In this document: in pieces, positions 7,594 to 16,065 of the stretch
Numbering within the stretch: the stretch's first letter is position 1
How the letters are laid out: every line of letters begins with the position of its first letter
Source of the DNA: SYHX01 sp049317645
GTDB lineage: Bacteria; Bacteroidota; Bacteroidia; UBA7662
Length of the DNA: 25,828 bases
Direction: 5' to 3'
NCBI GenBank assembly: GCA_049317645.1
Contig: JBMOHV010000022.1
Coordinates: 1-25,828 of the forward strand
The notes under the pieces: model-generated
Told to the model about the DNA's origin: nothing
Database searches by the model: none
What the model saw: the letters and a program-made list of their open reading frames with translations, nothing else
Position numbers and translations under genes: made by a program

Positions 7594-8589
7594 TTGCCTC
7601 ACCATAACGAACCCAAAGAATTTGACATCGCTGGAATGGATCCCCTGGGATTCTACGGCGCGGGGAATGCCCGTCAAGATCGTATGCAAGCGGCTTTTCC
7701 GGAGCTCAAGATGACATTGCGAGGGAGTCGCCTGCTCTTGGAGGGAAACGATCAAGTCATGAACCGTTTTCAGGTATTGTGGGAGCGTTTGCTACGCCAA
7801 TGCAGCCTGGCCAACGGTTTTCTGAGCGATGATGCCTTCAACGAAGCCATGGCCGGGCTGGAATCCCGTCATCGCACCGAATCCACTGGCTTTGAGACCA
7901 CCTCCAAAACCGTCTTGGTGCACGGGCCCAACGGTCTCATCGTGCGGGCGCGCACTCCGAACCAACAGCGCATGGTGGATGCCATGGATCGTTGTGATTT
8001 GTTGTTTGCCCTGGGTCCGGCGGGGTCCGGCAAAACCTACACCGCGGTGGCCCTCGCCGTCCGTTCCCTCAAAAACAAAGAGGTACGAAAAATCATCCTG
8101 ACCCGCCCGGCCGTGGAGGCCGGGGAGAGTTTGGGCTTCCTGCCCGGGGATCTCAAAGAAAAAGTGGACCCCTACCTGCGCCCCCTTTACGATGCCCTCG
8201 AAGATATGTTACCACCCCAGAGGCTGGCCAAGTACCTGGAGGAGGGCATCATCGAAGTGGCTCCTTTGGCTTTTATGCGGGGTCGGACCTTGGACAAAGC
8301 CTTTGTGATTCTGGACGAGGCGCAGAACTGCACCCCCACCCAGCTCAAAATGTTTTTGACCCGTATGGGTCCATCTGCGCGATTTATTGTTACGGGCGAT
8401 TTGACTCAGGTTGATTTGCCAACCCGGATGGTCTCGGGCTTGGGCCCCACCCTTCAAGTTCTCAAAGGTCTGCAAGGGATTGCCGTGGTTGAACTGAACG
8501 AAACCGATGTGGTCCGCCACCCCCTGGTCAAAACCATTGTCCAAGCTTACCAAAACCAAAACCAAAACCAAAACAAGGGTCATGCCTAA
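7594..8589 (+). CDS. phoH: PhoH-like ATPase
   Basis: This is a PhoH/PhoL-family P-loop protein of 331 aa. An N-terminal family region (about 1-120) precedes the ATPase domain, with Walker A GPAGSGKT (141-148), RPAVEAGE and Walker B VILDEAQN (238-245). PhoH proteins are linked to RNA metabolism, sometimes through YbeY, but the biochemical role is unclear. The start is TTG 7594: the frame is closed by a stop at 7573-7575, and starting at the first ATG (7636) would lose the conserved residues before GFYG. The C terminus ends in a QNQNQNQN tract from a hexamer repeat. The stop overlaps purC by eight bases, so translation is probably coupled. Confidence 0.92.
   Translation: MPHHNEPKEFDIAGMDPLGFYGAGNARQDRMQAAFPELKMTLRGSRLLLEGNDQVMNRFQVLWERLLRQCSLANGFLSDDAFNEAMAGLESRHRTESTGFETTSKTVLVHGPNGLIVRARTPNQQRMVDAMDRCDLLFALGPAGSGKTYTAVALAVRSLKNKEVRKIILTRPAVEAGESLGFLPGDLKEKVDPYLRPLYDALEDMLPPQRLAKYLEEGIIEVAPLAFMRGRTLDKAFVILDEAQNCTPTQLKMFLTRMGPSARFIVTGDLTQVDLPTRMVSGLGPTLQVLKGLQGIAVVELNETDVVRHPLVKTIVQAYQNQNQNQNKGHA
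8551..8574 (+). repeat. 6-bp tandem repeat (CAAAAC x4) at the 3' end of phoH
   Basis: Four perfect copies of CAAAAC encode the Gln-Asn tract near the PhoH C terminus. The array ends seven bases before the purC ATG at 8582. Gain or loss of units keeps the phoH frame. Confidence 0.9.
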
Positions 8590-9544
8590 TTCCTTTCCTC
8601 AAGCGCCGATTCAATTACCCGGTATGACCGGCTTCTACCGGGGCAAGGTCCGGGATGTTTATTTCTTGGAAGATGGTCGATTGGTGATGGTTGCCTCGGA
8701 TCGTATTTCGGCCTTTGACGTGGTCCTGCCCGCGGCCATTCCCCGCAAAGGGGAGGTGCTCAACCGTACCGCCGCGTATTTTCTCGAAAAAACCAGGGAT
8801 TTGGTACCCAATTGGCTGATCAGCAGCCCGCACCCTCGTGTTTCCTACGGTTACCGCGCCGAACCTGTCGCGGTGGAGATGGTGGTCCGTGGTTATCTGT
8901 CCGGGCATGCTTGGCGTTGTTACAGGGACGGTGCCCGGATCCTCTGCGGGGTTCCGCTACCGGACGGTTTGCGGGAGTCCGATTCGTTGGGTGCGCCGAT
9001 CATCACGCCCACCACCAAAGCATCCCAAGGCCATGATCAAGACATTTCCCGGGAACAGATTTTGGAACAAGGGCTGGTCAGTGAAGAACATTACCGCACG
9101 ATGGAGCAATACGCCCTGGCCTTGTTTGAGCGCGGTTCCAAGATGGCTTTGGAGCGTGGTTTGATTTTGGTGGATACCAAATACGAGTTTGGCCTTTTGG
9201 ACGGAAAAGTCATCTTGATGGACGAAGTGCATACTCCCGATTCGTCCCGTTACTTCTACGCAGAGCCCTACCGGGCATTGCAAGAAAGCGGGCAACCCCA
9301 ACAGCAGTTGTCCAAAGAGTTTGTTCGTCAATGGCTCATTGCCCATGGTTTTCAGGGCTTACCCGGACAACCAATACCGCCCATGACCCCGGAGTGGGTT
9401 GAACAGATCAGTGCCCGATACCAAGAACTTTACCATCAACTGACCGGCCAAGACCTGGGCCCTTCGGATGCTCTGCAAGTTGGCCTGGAACCCACCGATT
9501 GGGTCGATGATTTTTTGGACTATCGTCGAACCCTCGGTCTCTAA
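8582..9544 (+). CDS. purC: Phosphoribosylaminoimidazole-succinocarboxamide (SAICAR) synthase
   Basis: This enzyme joins CAIR and aspartate with ATP in purine synthesis. The 320-aa protein starts at ATG 8582, not at the upstream ATG 8507, which lies inside phoH. It shows GKVRDVY (21-27), ASDRISAFDV (38-47), the SGHAWRCY region, and a late VDTKYEFG and MDEVHTPDSSRYF stretch, all typical of the longer SAICAR synthases found in Bacteroidota and fungi. The start overlaps the end of phoH by eight bases. Its stop overlaps the stop of the convergent N-acyltransferase gene in a shared CTAA (9541-9544). Confidence 0.96.
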   Translation: MPNSFPQAPIQLPGMTGFYRGKVRDVYFLEDGRLVMVASDRISAFDVVLPAAIPRKGEVLNRTAAYFLEKTRDLVPNWLISSPHPRVSYGYRAEPVAVEMVVRGYLSGHAWRCYRDGARILCGVPLPDGLRESDSLGAPIITPTTKASQGHDQDISREQILEQGLVSEEHYRTMEQYALALFERGSKMALERGLILVDTKYEFGLLDGKVILMDEVHTPDSSRYFYAEPYRALQESGQPQQQLSKEFVRQWLIAHGFQGLPGQPIPPMTPEWVEQISARYQELYHQLTGQDLGPSDALQVGLEPTDWVDDFLDYRRTLGL

Positions 9545-10476
9545 CGAACGCGGGTAAAGCTCCCGATATGCCTTTCGATTTTGGAGGGGTTGATGTCGGC
9601 AATGGTTACCAAGATCCCGGCTTCATCCACCCGACCAAAAGCGGCGTTGTGGGCAAAGCCAAAATACCGCATCGTCGAGGATAAGTTCATATAGGCCGGG
9701 AAGAGAGGCGGAACCCGGGTTCCCCAATCAAGGGTTTTTTTGTGGAGCAGGGCCAAGGCTTTTTCGTAATCCAATCCGGCCCAGATTTCCTTGAAGGCGT
9801 CGGCTTGGGAAAGATCCAGGGCAAATTCTTGGCGGGGGAGCACCCATCCGTCGGGGTCGGTAAAGAAATGATTCAAGAAACTGTGAAGGCTAACCAGGGC
9901 ATCGTGGGGGTAATCGTCATAGACCGTGACTTTGCCGTAGAGGTAACGGATATCTTCCCTGACCACCGACAAGGCCCCCAAGCCATCCCACAGATTGTCC
10001 AAGGCAAAGATGCCTTTGCGATAGGGGCCTTCGGGTTGGTAATCCGGAGCCACAAAAGCCCGACCCAATTCGAGGGTGTAGGGTAACACATGGTTGCAAA
10101 AATCCGGGCTGAACGAAAAAATGGAATTCGATGAAAGTCGAAAAGCCCCTTGGTCGTCCGGTCCCGTTTTGCGGCATTCCACAAAGCGGTAGGCGGCCAT
10201 GATTTGCCGATTTTCGGGGTCCCAAACCAGCAATTGTTCGTAGCCATCGGGGTCCAAATCGTAGGAGTCCAGATCGCAGGCTTTGCCGGTCCCTCCGCCT
10301 TCGGCCCGAAAACAAAGCTCGCGAAGTCGGCCAATTTCTTGAAGGCAGGCCGGCGCATTCGCGGCATTCACCACATAAAGCAGGTTGTTGCCTTTGTTGG
10401 TCGTACGAAGCAGGCGTTCAGGAACCAATTCTGCTTCGAGCGTTGCAGGGTCTTGGGCGTTAATGAGGGTCTGCAT
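9541..10476 (-). CDS. GNAT-type N-acyltransferase (OlsB/GlsB-like, 'hemolysin' family)
   Basis: A 311-aa protein of the family often annotated as putative hemolysin or ornithine-acyl-ACP N-acyltransferase. Its signature is RELCFRAEGGGTG (52-64), followed by CDLDSYDLD and QLLVWD, matching the REx(T/A)FRxxGEGTG..DxDxxD pattern, then MAAYRF and LELGRAFV. Homologues include OlsB (ornithine lipids) and Bacteroides GlsB (glycine lipids), which transfer a 3-hydroxyacyl chain to an amino acid. ATG 10476 is preferred over the TTG-initiated frame from 10566. The start overlaps the preceding PlsC-type gene by 17 bases, so the two are translationally coupled. With glyA upstream, glycine is the likely acceptor; the substrate is inferred. 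Confidence 0.82.
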   Translation of the reverse strand: MQTLINAQDPATLEAELVPERLLRTTNKGNNLLYVVNAANAPACLQEIGRLRELCFRAEGGGTGKACDLDSYDLDPDGYEQLLVWDPENRQIMAAYRFVECRKTGPDDQGAFRLSSNSIFSFSPDFCNHVLPYTLELGRAFVAPDYQPEGPYRKGIFALDNLWDGLGALSVVREDIRYLYGKVTVYDDYPHDALVSLHSFLNHFFTDPDGWVLPRQEFALDLSQADAFKEIWAGLDYEKALALLHKKTLDWGTRVPPLFPAYMNLSSTMRYFGFAHNAAFGRVDEAGILVTIADINPSKIERHIGSFTRVR

Positions 10477-11299
10477 AGGATGGGTTTGTGGGCTTGGTAG
10501 GAGCCAGGCTGTAAACAAGATCGCGAAGACGCTGCGTCCAGACTTGATCTCCTTCACCGTTCGCAAGGCGGTCAGGCAAAACCGGGGCCCCCAAATGCAA
10601 AGTCACCTGGCTACCGCGCAGGCGATACATTTCGTCCGGCAAGAATAGCATCTCGATATTGGCATGGATGCCCAATCGTTTGCGCCAAGTATAGGTTTGA
10701 TAAAAACGCTCCGATAGACGTCCTTCGATATAAAGGGGTACCACCGGTAATTTGTGTTTGCGTGCCAAGGTGACGGCCGTTTTTCTCCACTCCAAATCTC
10801 GGATTTCGCCGTTCAGTCGTCGGGAAACCAAACCGGAAGGAAACACGATGATGCCGTAACCAGCGGCAATTTTGTCTTGCAGAATTTTGAGATGATCCCG
10901 GGATTGGCTTCCGTGTTTGTTGACAGGAATTAAGAGCCCTTCCAAGGGCTGAACCTGCATCATGATATCGTTGCTAAGGGACGCAAAACGATCCCTCACT
11001 TGGCCAATTACATCGTAGATGGCCAGGACGTCCAAGCCACCCAGCGGATGATTGGCCACCAAAACAAAGGGCCCCTTGGTTGGGAGGTGCTCCAAACCAC
11101 GGACCGCAACCTTGACCCCAAAATACCGCAAAACTTCCCTGGCAAAGGGCAGATCACGCAGGTGACCGGTTTCGGCCAAGAAGGTATTGATTTCATCTTG
11201 GTGTATCAGCCGCTCAAGGATTTTGAACAGCCACGACGGTATCCAGCGGGCCAGCCCGGGGTTCTTGGCCTGGAAGGCCGCACGCAGGTTGATTTTCAT
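10460..11299 (-). CDS. PlsC-type lysophospholipid/amino-lipid O-acyltransferase (GlsA/OlsA-like)
   Basis: This 279-aa membrane-associated acyltransferase has motif I as NHPLGGLD (His84, Asp90), a spacing typical of Bacteroidota members. It also has a motif III region FPSGLVSRR and the later LPVVPLYIEGRLSERFYQ segment. The family moves acyl chains to a free hydroxyl. In amino-acid lipid pathways the O-acyltransferase (OlsA, GlsA) esterifies the 3-hydroxyacyl group added by the N-acyltransferase. The adjacent overlapping GNAT gene matches that two-enzyme arrangement. It starts 16 bases after glyA. A general 1-acylglycerol-phosphate acyltransferase role cannot be excluded from sequence alone. 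Confidence 0.82.
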   Translation of the reverse strand: MKINLRAAFQAKNPGLARWIPSWLFKILERLIHQDEINTFLAETGHLRDLPFAREVLRYFGVKVAVRGLEHLPTKGPFVLVANHPLGGLDVLAIYDVIGQVRDRFASLSNDIMMQVQPLEGLLIPVNKHGSQSRDHLKILQDKIAAGYGIIVFPSGLVSRRLNGEIRDLEWRKTAVTLARKHKLPVVPLYIEGRLSERFYQTYTWRKRLGIHANIEMLFLPDEMYRLRGSQVTLHLGAPVLPDRLANGEGDQVWTQRLRDLVYSLAPTKPTNPSYADPH

Positions 11300-11315
11300 A
11301 GCCCCTTAGGCCTCT

Positions 11316-12587
11316 TTAGGTGGCGAACAATGGGAAGGTGGGGGCAAAGGCTTTGACTTCCTTTCCAACCGCTTCGGCGACCGCGGGATCCTGGTGATGA
11401 CCGAGGACCCGGTCGATCCAATCGGCTATTTTTTCCATATCCGCTTCGTTCATACCCCGGGTGGTAACAGCCGCTGTCCCCAAGCGTATGCCGCTGGTGA
11501 CCATCGGGGAAGCGGTATCAAAGGGGACCATGTTTTTGTTGATGGTGATATGGGCCCTTCCCAAGGCCTGCTCGGCTTGCTTGCCGGTGCAGGATTTGTT
11601 ACGAAGATCGATGAGCATCAAGTGATTGTCTGTCCCACCGGAAATCAGGTGGTAACCTCGGTTCACCATCGCGGTTGCCAGGGCGATGGCGTTGCGACGA
11701 ACCCGGATGGTATAATCTTTGAAGGAAGGCTGCAAGGCTTCCCCAAAGGCCACGGCTTTGGCGGCAATAATATGCTCCAGCGGTCCGCCTTGGGTTCCAG
11801 GAAAAACCCCGGAGTCCAAAAGTGAGGAAAGGGAACGCAATTCACCCTTGGGGTTCCGCAGGTTCCAGGGATTGGGTTGGTCTTCCCCCATCATGATGAT
11901 GCCTCCTCGGGGTCCCCGCAGGGTTTTGTGAGTGGTGGAGGTCACGATATGGCAATGCGGAAAGGGATGGTTCAGCAAACCGGTAGCAATCAAACCCGAG
12001 GGGTGGGAGATGTCGGCCATGAGCAGGGCTCCGACTTCGTCGGCGATTCGACGAAGGCGCGCATAATCCCAATCCCTGGGATAGGCCGACGCCCCGCAAA
12101 TGATGAGCTTGGGTTGCACTTCTTTGGCTTTTTGGGCCACCCGGTCCCAATCGATGCACCCGGTTTCCTGTTCCACCCCGTAGAAATGGGCCTTGTAAAG
12201 TTTGCCCGAATAATTGACCGGTGAACCGTGGGTCAAGTGGCCTCCGTGGCTGAGATCAAAGCCCAAAATGGCGTCGCCAGGTTGGAGCACGGCCAGCATA
12301 ACAGCCGCGTTGGCCTGGGCCCCCGAATGGGGTTGGACATTGGCCCAGCCCGCCCCAAAAAGTTGGCAAAGCCGGTCGATGGCTATTTGCTCGATTTGGT
12401 CAACAATTTCGCAACCACCGTAGTATCGTTTTCCGGGAAGGCCTTCAGCGTATTTATTGGTTAAAATGGAACCGGCCGCCTCCATGACCTGATCGGAGAC
12501 ATAATTTTCGGAAGCAATCAATTCAAGGCCAACGCGTTGGCGTTCTTCTTCGGCTTGGATAAGGTCCGCCAGGAGGGTATCGTTCAT
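11316..12587 (-). CDS. glyA: Serine hydroxymethyltransferase
   Basis: This PLP enzyme interconverts serine and glycine with tetrahydrofolate and supplies one-carbon units. The 423-aa length is standard. It has the N-terminal ELIASENY, the YYGGCEIVDQIE segment, PHSGAQAN, HGGHLTHG, MADISHPSG (Asp192, His195), and the PLP lysine Lys221 in STTHKTLRGPRGG. The ATG at 12587 fits the family start. It is 47 bases downstream of galE and 16 bases upstream of the PlsC-type acyltransferase, all on the same strand. Co-transcription with the two acyltransferases is likely and would place glycine production beside probable glycine-lipid synthesis. Confidence 0.98.
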   Translation of the reverse strand: MNDTLLADLIQAEEERQRVGLELIASENYVSDQVMEAAGSILTNKYAEGLPGKRYYGGCEIVDQIEQIAIDRLCQLFGAGWANVQPHSGAQANAAVMLAVLQPGDAILGFDLSHGGHLTHGSPVNYSGKLYKAHFYGVEQETGCIDWDRVAQKAKEVQPKLIICGASAYPRDWDYARLRRIADEVGALLMADISHPSGLIATGLLNHPFPHCHIVTSTTHKTLRGPRGGIIMMGEDQPNPWNLRNPKGELRSLSSLLDSGVFPGTQGGPLEHIIAAKAVAFGEALQPSFKDYTIRVRRNAIALATAMVNRGYHLISGGTDNHLMLIDLRNKSCTGKQAEQALGRAHITINKNMVPFDTASPMVTSGIRLGTAAVTTRGMNEADMEKIADWIDRVLGHHQDPAVAEAVGKEVKAFAPTFPLFAT

Positions 12588-12634
12588 AGGGGTCGTTAAA
12601 AGATCGTAGGAAGCGGAATGTATAAATTGATTGG

Positions 12635-13684
12635 TTATAACACAGGATCAGATACTTGGTTTTGTTCCCAGACCCAAGCGGTCCGCATCATGTCTTCGAG
12701 GCTGTATTGAATTTTCCAGCCCAAGTCTTGAGTGGCCCGCTGGTTGTTGGCATAAACCGCGATGACATCGCCGGGGCGCCGGGGGCCGTAGCTCCAGGGA
12801 AGTCGCAATTGGTTAACTGATTCAAAGGCTTGGATCATCTCCAAGACGGTTTGTCCCACGCCGGTTCCCAGATTAAAAACAGACCAGGGTCCGGCTGGTT
12901 TTGCGTTTTGCTCCAGGTAACGCACCGCATCGACATGGGCTTGGGCAATATCGCAAACATGGATATAGTCCCGTAGGCAGGTGCCGTCCCGGGTTGGATA
13001 GTCGTTCCCAAAGACGGTGAGCTGCTTCCGCAGTCCCATGGCCGTTTGGGTAATGTAGGGCACCAGGTTATCGGGAACTCCGACGGTGCATTCCCCCAAT
13101 CGCCCGGATGGATGGGCTCCTACCGGGTTAAAGTAGCGCAAAGCCACCACGCGTTGATCGGCGGTACGGGCCGGGGTTCCGGAGAGGACCCAGTCTCGGA
13201 GCAGCGCCTCGCCGACGGCCTTGGTACGCCCGTAGGGTGATTCGGTTTCCAACAAGGGGGAATCCTCGGTGACGGGGATTTGTTCCGGATTTCCGTAAAC
13301 GGTGCAGCTCGAAGAAAAAACCAACCCGGGTATGCCGTATTCTTCGCAGGCCTTCATCAAATTCATTTGCCCTACCAGGTTGTTTTGAAAGTAGAACAAA
13401 GGATGTTGGGTGGATTCTCCCACCGCCTTGAAGGCCGCAAAATGAATAACACAAGAAATATCGCCCTCTTGTTCCAAAACTTTGGCCAGCTCTTCCTTGC
13501 GGGTCAAGTCGGCCTGGTATTGTCGGTAATCTTTTTGGGCGATGTCCCGGATTCGATCTGCGATGGCTGGTTTGGAGCGGCTGTAGTTGTCTACGCCTAC
13601 CACTTGATAACCTGCTTCAAGCAACGCTACGACCGTATGCGATCCGATATACCCGGTGCTTCCGGTCAACAAAACCTTGGGCAT
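12635..13684 (-). CDS. galE: UDP-glucose 4-epimerase
   Basis: GalE interconverts UDP-glucose and UDP-galactose for surface sugars. This 349-aa extended SDR has the NAD loop GSTGYIG (8-14), VDNYSRS, HFAAFKAVGES, SSSCTVYG with catalytic Ser126, and YGRTK with Tyr151 and Lys155. RYFNPVGAHPSG, CLRDYIHVCD and YGPRRPGDV follow as in bacterial GalE. It starts three bases after rfbA, so they are co-translated. The residue after the NPVGAH segment and the overall length support GalE over UDP-GlcNAc-specific or TDP-sugar epimerases, but dual specificity is possible. Confidence 0.95.
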   Translation of the reverse strand: MPKVLLTGSTGYIGSHTVVALLEAGYQVVGVDNYSRSKPAIADRIRDIAQKDYRQYQADLTRKEELAKVLEQEGDISCVIHFAAFKAVGESTQHPLFYFQNNLVGQMNLMKACEEYGIPGLVFSSSCTVYGNPEQIPVTEDSPLLETESPYGRTKAVGEALLRDWVLSGTPARTADQRVVALRYFNPVGAHPSGRLGECTVGVPDNLVPYITQTAMGLRKQLTVFGNDYPTRDGTCLRDYIHVCDIAQAHVDAVRYLEQNAKPAGPWSVFNLGTGVGQTVLEMIQAFESVNQLRLPWSYGPRRPGDVIAVYANNQRATQDLGWKIQYSLEDMMRTAWVWEQNQVSDPVL

Positions 13685-13687
13685 GGT

Positions 13688-14551
13688 CTAGGAGCGCAAT
13701 AGTTGGAGGAGGTATTGGCCGTAGCCGGATTTGATCAGGGGTTGGGCCACCGCCCGCAGTCCTTCATCATCGATAAAGCCCATTCGCCAGGCGATTTCTT
13801 CGATGCATCCGATTTTGAGTCCTTGACGCTCTTCAATGACTTGTACGAATTGTCCGGCCTGCATCAACGATGCAAAGGTGCCCGTATCCAACCAAGCGGT
13901 TCCCCGATCCAGTACCTGAACCTTGAGACGTCCCTGGGCCAGGTAGTGCCGGTTGATATCCGTGATTTCGTATTCGCCCCGAGCGGATGGTTGCAGGTTT
14001 CGGGCCATTTCGACCACGTTTTCGTCGTAGAAATACAGACCCGGGACGGCGTAATTCGATTTGGGTTTGGCTGGTTTTTCTTCGATGCTGAGGGCCCTGC
14101 CTTCGGCATCAAATTCAACAACCCCGTAACGCTCTGGATCGTTGACGTGGTATGCAAAAACCACCCCTCCATCGGGATCCGAATGCGAAGCCAATAATCG
14201 ACTCAGTCCGGATCCGTAAAAAATATTATCCCCCAATACCAAGGCGGATTTGTTGTTACCAATAAAGTCCGCTCCCAAAACAAAGGCCTGGGCCAAACCA
14301 TTGGGAACCTCTTGAACACAATATTCAAAACGACATCCGATCCGCGACCCGTCCCCCAGCAATCTTTCGAAGGAGGGAAGGTCCTGGGGGGTTGAAATAA
14401 TCAAAATTTCCCGGATTCCGGCCATCATCAAGACCGAAATTGGGTAGTACACCATGGGCTTGTCGTAGACCGGCATCAGCTGTTTGCTGGTGGCCAAGGT
14501 CAAAGGGTGCAAACGGGTTCCGGATCCACCGGCTAAAACAATACCTTTCAT
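13688..14551 (-). CDS. rfbA: Glucose-1-phosphate thymidylyltransferase
   Basis: RmlA/RfbA makes dTDP-glucose, the first step to dTDP-rhamnose and other deoxysugars. The 287-aa protein has the nucleotide-binding signature GGSGTRLHPLT (8-18), TSKQLMPVYDKPMVYYP (21-37), LVLGDNIFYG, EKPAKPKSNYAVPGLYFYD and GTAWLDTGT. ATG 14551 was chosen because the longer frame begins at a TTG only two codons earlier. It begins two bases after the pyrB stop and is followed by galE after three bases. The remaining rml genes (rmlB, C, D) are not in the window, so the end sugar is unknown. Confidence 0.95.
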   Translation of the reverse strand: MKGIVLAGGSGTRLHPLTLATSKQLMPVYDKPMVYYPISVLMMAGIREILIISTPQDLPSFERLLGDGSRIGCRFEYCVQEVPNGLAQAFVLGADFIGNNKSALVLGDNIFYGSGLSRLLASHSDPDGGVVFAYHVNDPERYGVVEFDAEGRALSIEEKPAKPKSNYAVPGLYFYDENVVEMARNLQPSARGEYEITDINRHYLAQGRLKVQVLDRGTAWLDTGTFASLMQAGQFVQVIEERQGLKIGCIEEIAWRMGFIDDEGLRAVAQPLIKSGYGQYLLQLLRS

Positions 14552-14553
14552 GA

Positions 14554-15498
14554 TCAAGAAATAGGGTTACGAATTTGGTCAGCTAGGAGATAGAGGACGG
14601 CCATCCGCACGGCCACACCGTTTTCGACCTGCTGCAAAATCACCGAATGCGGTCCATCGGCCACATCGGATTGGAGTTCCACACCGCGATTGATTGGCCC
14701 CGGGTGCATGATCACCAGGGGATGGGAAAGCCTTTGGAGACGGGCCTTGTTGATCCCAAAATACAGAGCGTATTCTCGCAGGGAGGGGAGGTATCGAATG
14801 GCTTGTCTTTCGTGCTGAATGCGTAGAACATTGGCGACATCGCACCATTCAAGGGCTTCGTCTAGATGGTGCATGACGGGGAATCCCATTTCTTCCAGAT
14901 GGGGAGGCAACAACGTTGCCGGTCCGGTGACCCGTACCTCGGCCCCCAATTTGCGCAAACAAAAGAGATTGGACATAGCGACCCGCGAATGCAGGATATC
15001 GCCCACCATCAAGACTTTGACACCGCGTAGGCGCCCCATCTTCTGACGTATGGTAAAGGCATCCAGCAGGGCCTGGGTTGGGTGCTCGTGGGCCCCATCG
15101 CCGGCATTGATAATGCGGGCATCGACCCGGTCTGCCAGGTAGCGACAGGTACCGGCATGGGCATGGCGCACCACCAGCATATCGATTTTCATGGCGAGAA
15201 TATTGCGGACCGTATCGCTCAGGGTTTCACCTTTGGATACGGAGCTCCCGTTGCTCGAAAAATTTACGACATCGGCCGAAAGGCGTTTCTCGGCCAATTC
15301 AAAGGAAAGTCGGGTCCGGGTGGAGTTCTCAAAAAAAAGGTTGGCGATGGTCAAATCCCTCAGAGAGGGAACTTTGCGTACCGGGCGATAAAGGACCTCC
15401 AGAAATTGATCGGCGGTTTGTAAAATCAAATCCAGGTCGCTTTCGCTGAGGTCTTTGATGGCAATCAGGTGCCGGGAGCTGAGGGTTCCTGTTTTCAT
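14554..15498 (-). CDS. pyrB: Aspartate carbamoyltransferase catalytic chain
   Basis: PyrB condenses carbamoyl phosphate with aspartate, the committed step of pyrimidine synthesis. The 314-aa protein carries the carbamoyl-phosphate loop FFENSTRTRLSFE (STRTR at 59-63), SSVSKGETL with the loop lysine, GDGAHEHPTQALLD (HPTQ 139-142), and MHPGPINRGVE. No regulatory chain gene pyrI is present, which fits the PyrR-associated, non-PyrI type. Its ATG overlaps the pyrR stop in ATGA (15495-15498). It is followed two bases later by rfbA. Confidence 0.97.
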   Translation of the reverse strand: MKTGTLSSRHLIAIKDLSESDLDLILQTADQFLEVLYRPVRKVPSLRDLTIANLFFENSTRTRLSFELAEKRLSADVVNFSSNGSSVSKGETLSDTVRNILAMKIDMLVVRHAHAGTCRYLADRVDARIINAGDGAHEHPTQALLDAFTIRQKMGRLRGVKVLMVGDILHSRVAMSNLFCLRKLGAEVRVTGPATLLPPHLEEMGFPVMHHLDEALEWCDVANVLRIQHERQAIRYLPSLREYALYFGINKARLQRLSHPLVIMHPGPINRGVELQSDVADGPHSVILQQVENGVAVRMAVLYLLADQIRNPIS

Positions 15499-16064
15499 CC
15501 AGCGGGGGGTGTTTGAGAGGCCTCAAAAGTTTCGATCCACACAAAATCACGCCCCGATTCTTCCATCCATTCCACATGGATGCGTTGGTTGGGCATGGTA
15601 TTGACTTTGCGCCCGCAGTAATCAGGCCGGATCGGAAATTCCTGGCTGTAAAGTCGATGCAGGAGGACCATCAGCTCCACCTTGGCCGGGCGGCCAAAAT
15701 CCAGCAAGGCATCCAAACCTGAACGCAGCGTCCGACCCGTGAAAAGAACATCGTCAATGAGCACGACGGACTTTCCTTCGATGGAAAAATCAATGCGGGT
15801 ATCCGAGGGAAGAAGGGGGGCTTCGCGGCGGCGAAAATCATCCCGGTGAAATGTAACATCAAGTAAACCAAGTGGAACGGCTGTTCCCGTTTTGGCTTCG
15901 AGGATCCCGTGAATGCGGCGGGCCAGGAGGGTCCCCCGCGGTTGAAGCCCAATCAAGACGCTGTTCTCAAAGCGATGATGGGTTTCGATCAATTCCTGAC
16001 TGAGTCGATCCAACATCAGGCTCAACTGTACGGGATCGAGTAGGTTTTGGCGTCCTGGAGTCAT
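15495..16064 (-). CDS. pyrR: PyrR bifunctional pyrimidine regulator / uracil phosphoribosyltransferase
   Basis: This 189-aa PRTase-fold protein has the PRPP-binding motif VVLIDDVLFTGRT (100-112), LIGLQPRGTLLARR and DVTFHRDD, all typical of PyrR. In Firmicutes PyrR binds pyr mRNA leaders and causes attenuation, and it also has uracil phosphoribosyltransferase activity. Here it overlaps pyrB by four bases. It lies one base after the stop of the EVE-domain gene, so there is no room directly upstream for the classic attenuator. Its regulatory mode in this organism is therefore open. Confidence 0.95.
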   Translation of the reverse strand: MTPGRQNLLDPVQLSLMLDRLSQELIETHHRFENSVLIGLQPRGTLLARRIHGILEAKTGTAVPLGLLDVTFHRDDFRRREAPLLPSDTRIDFSIEGKSVVLIDDVLFTGRTLRSGLDALLDFGRPAKVELMVLLHRLYSQEFPIRPDYCGRKVNTMPNQRIHVEWMEESGRDFVWIETFEASQTPPAG

Positions 16065-16065
16065 C

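Noticed and set aside
8507..8581. N-terminal extension of purC with a Lys-Thr repeat
   Set aside because: It is the phoH hexamer repeat in another frame; SAICAR synthase similarity begins after ATG 8582.
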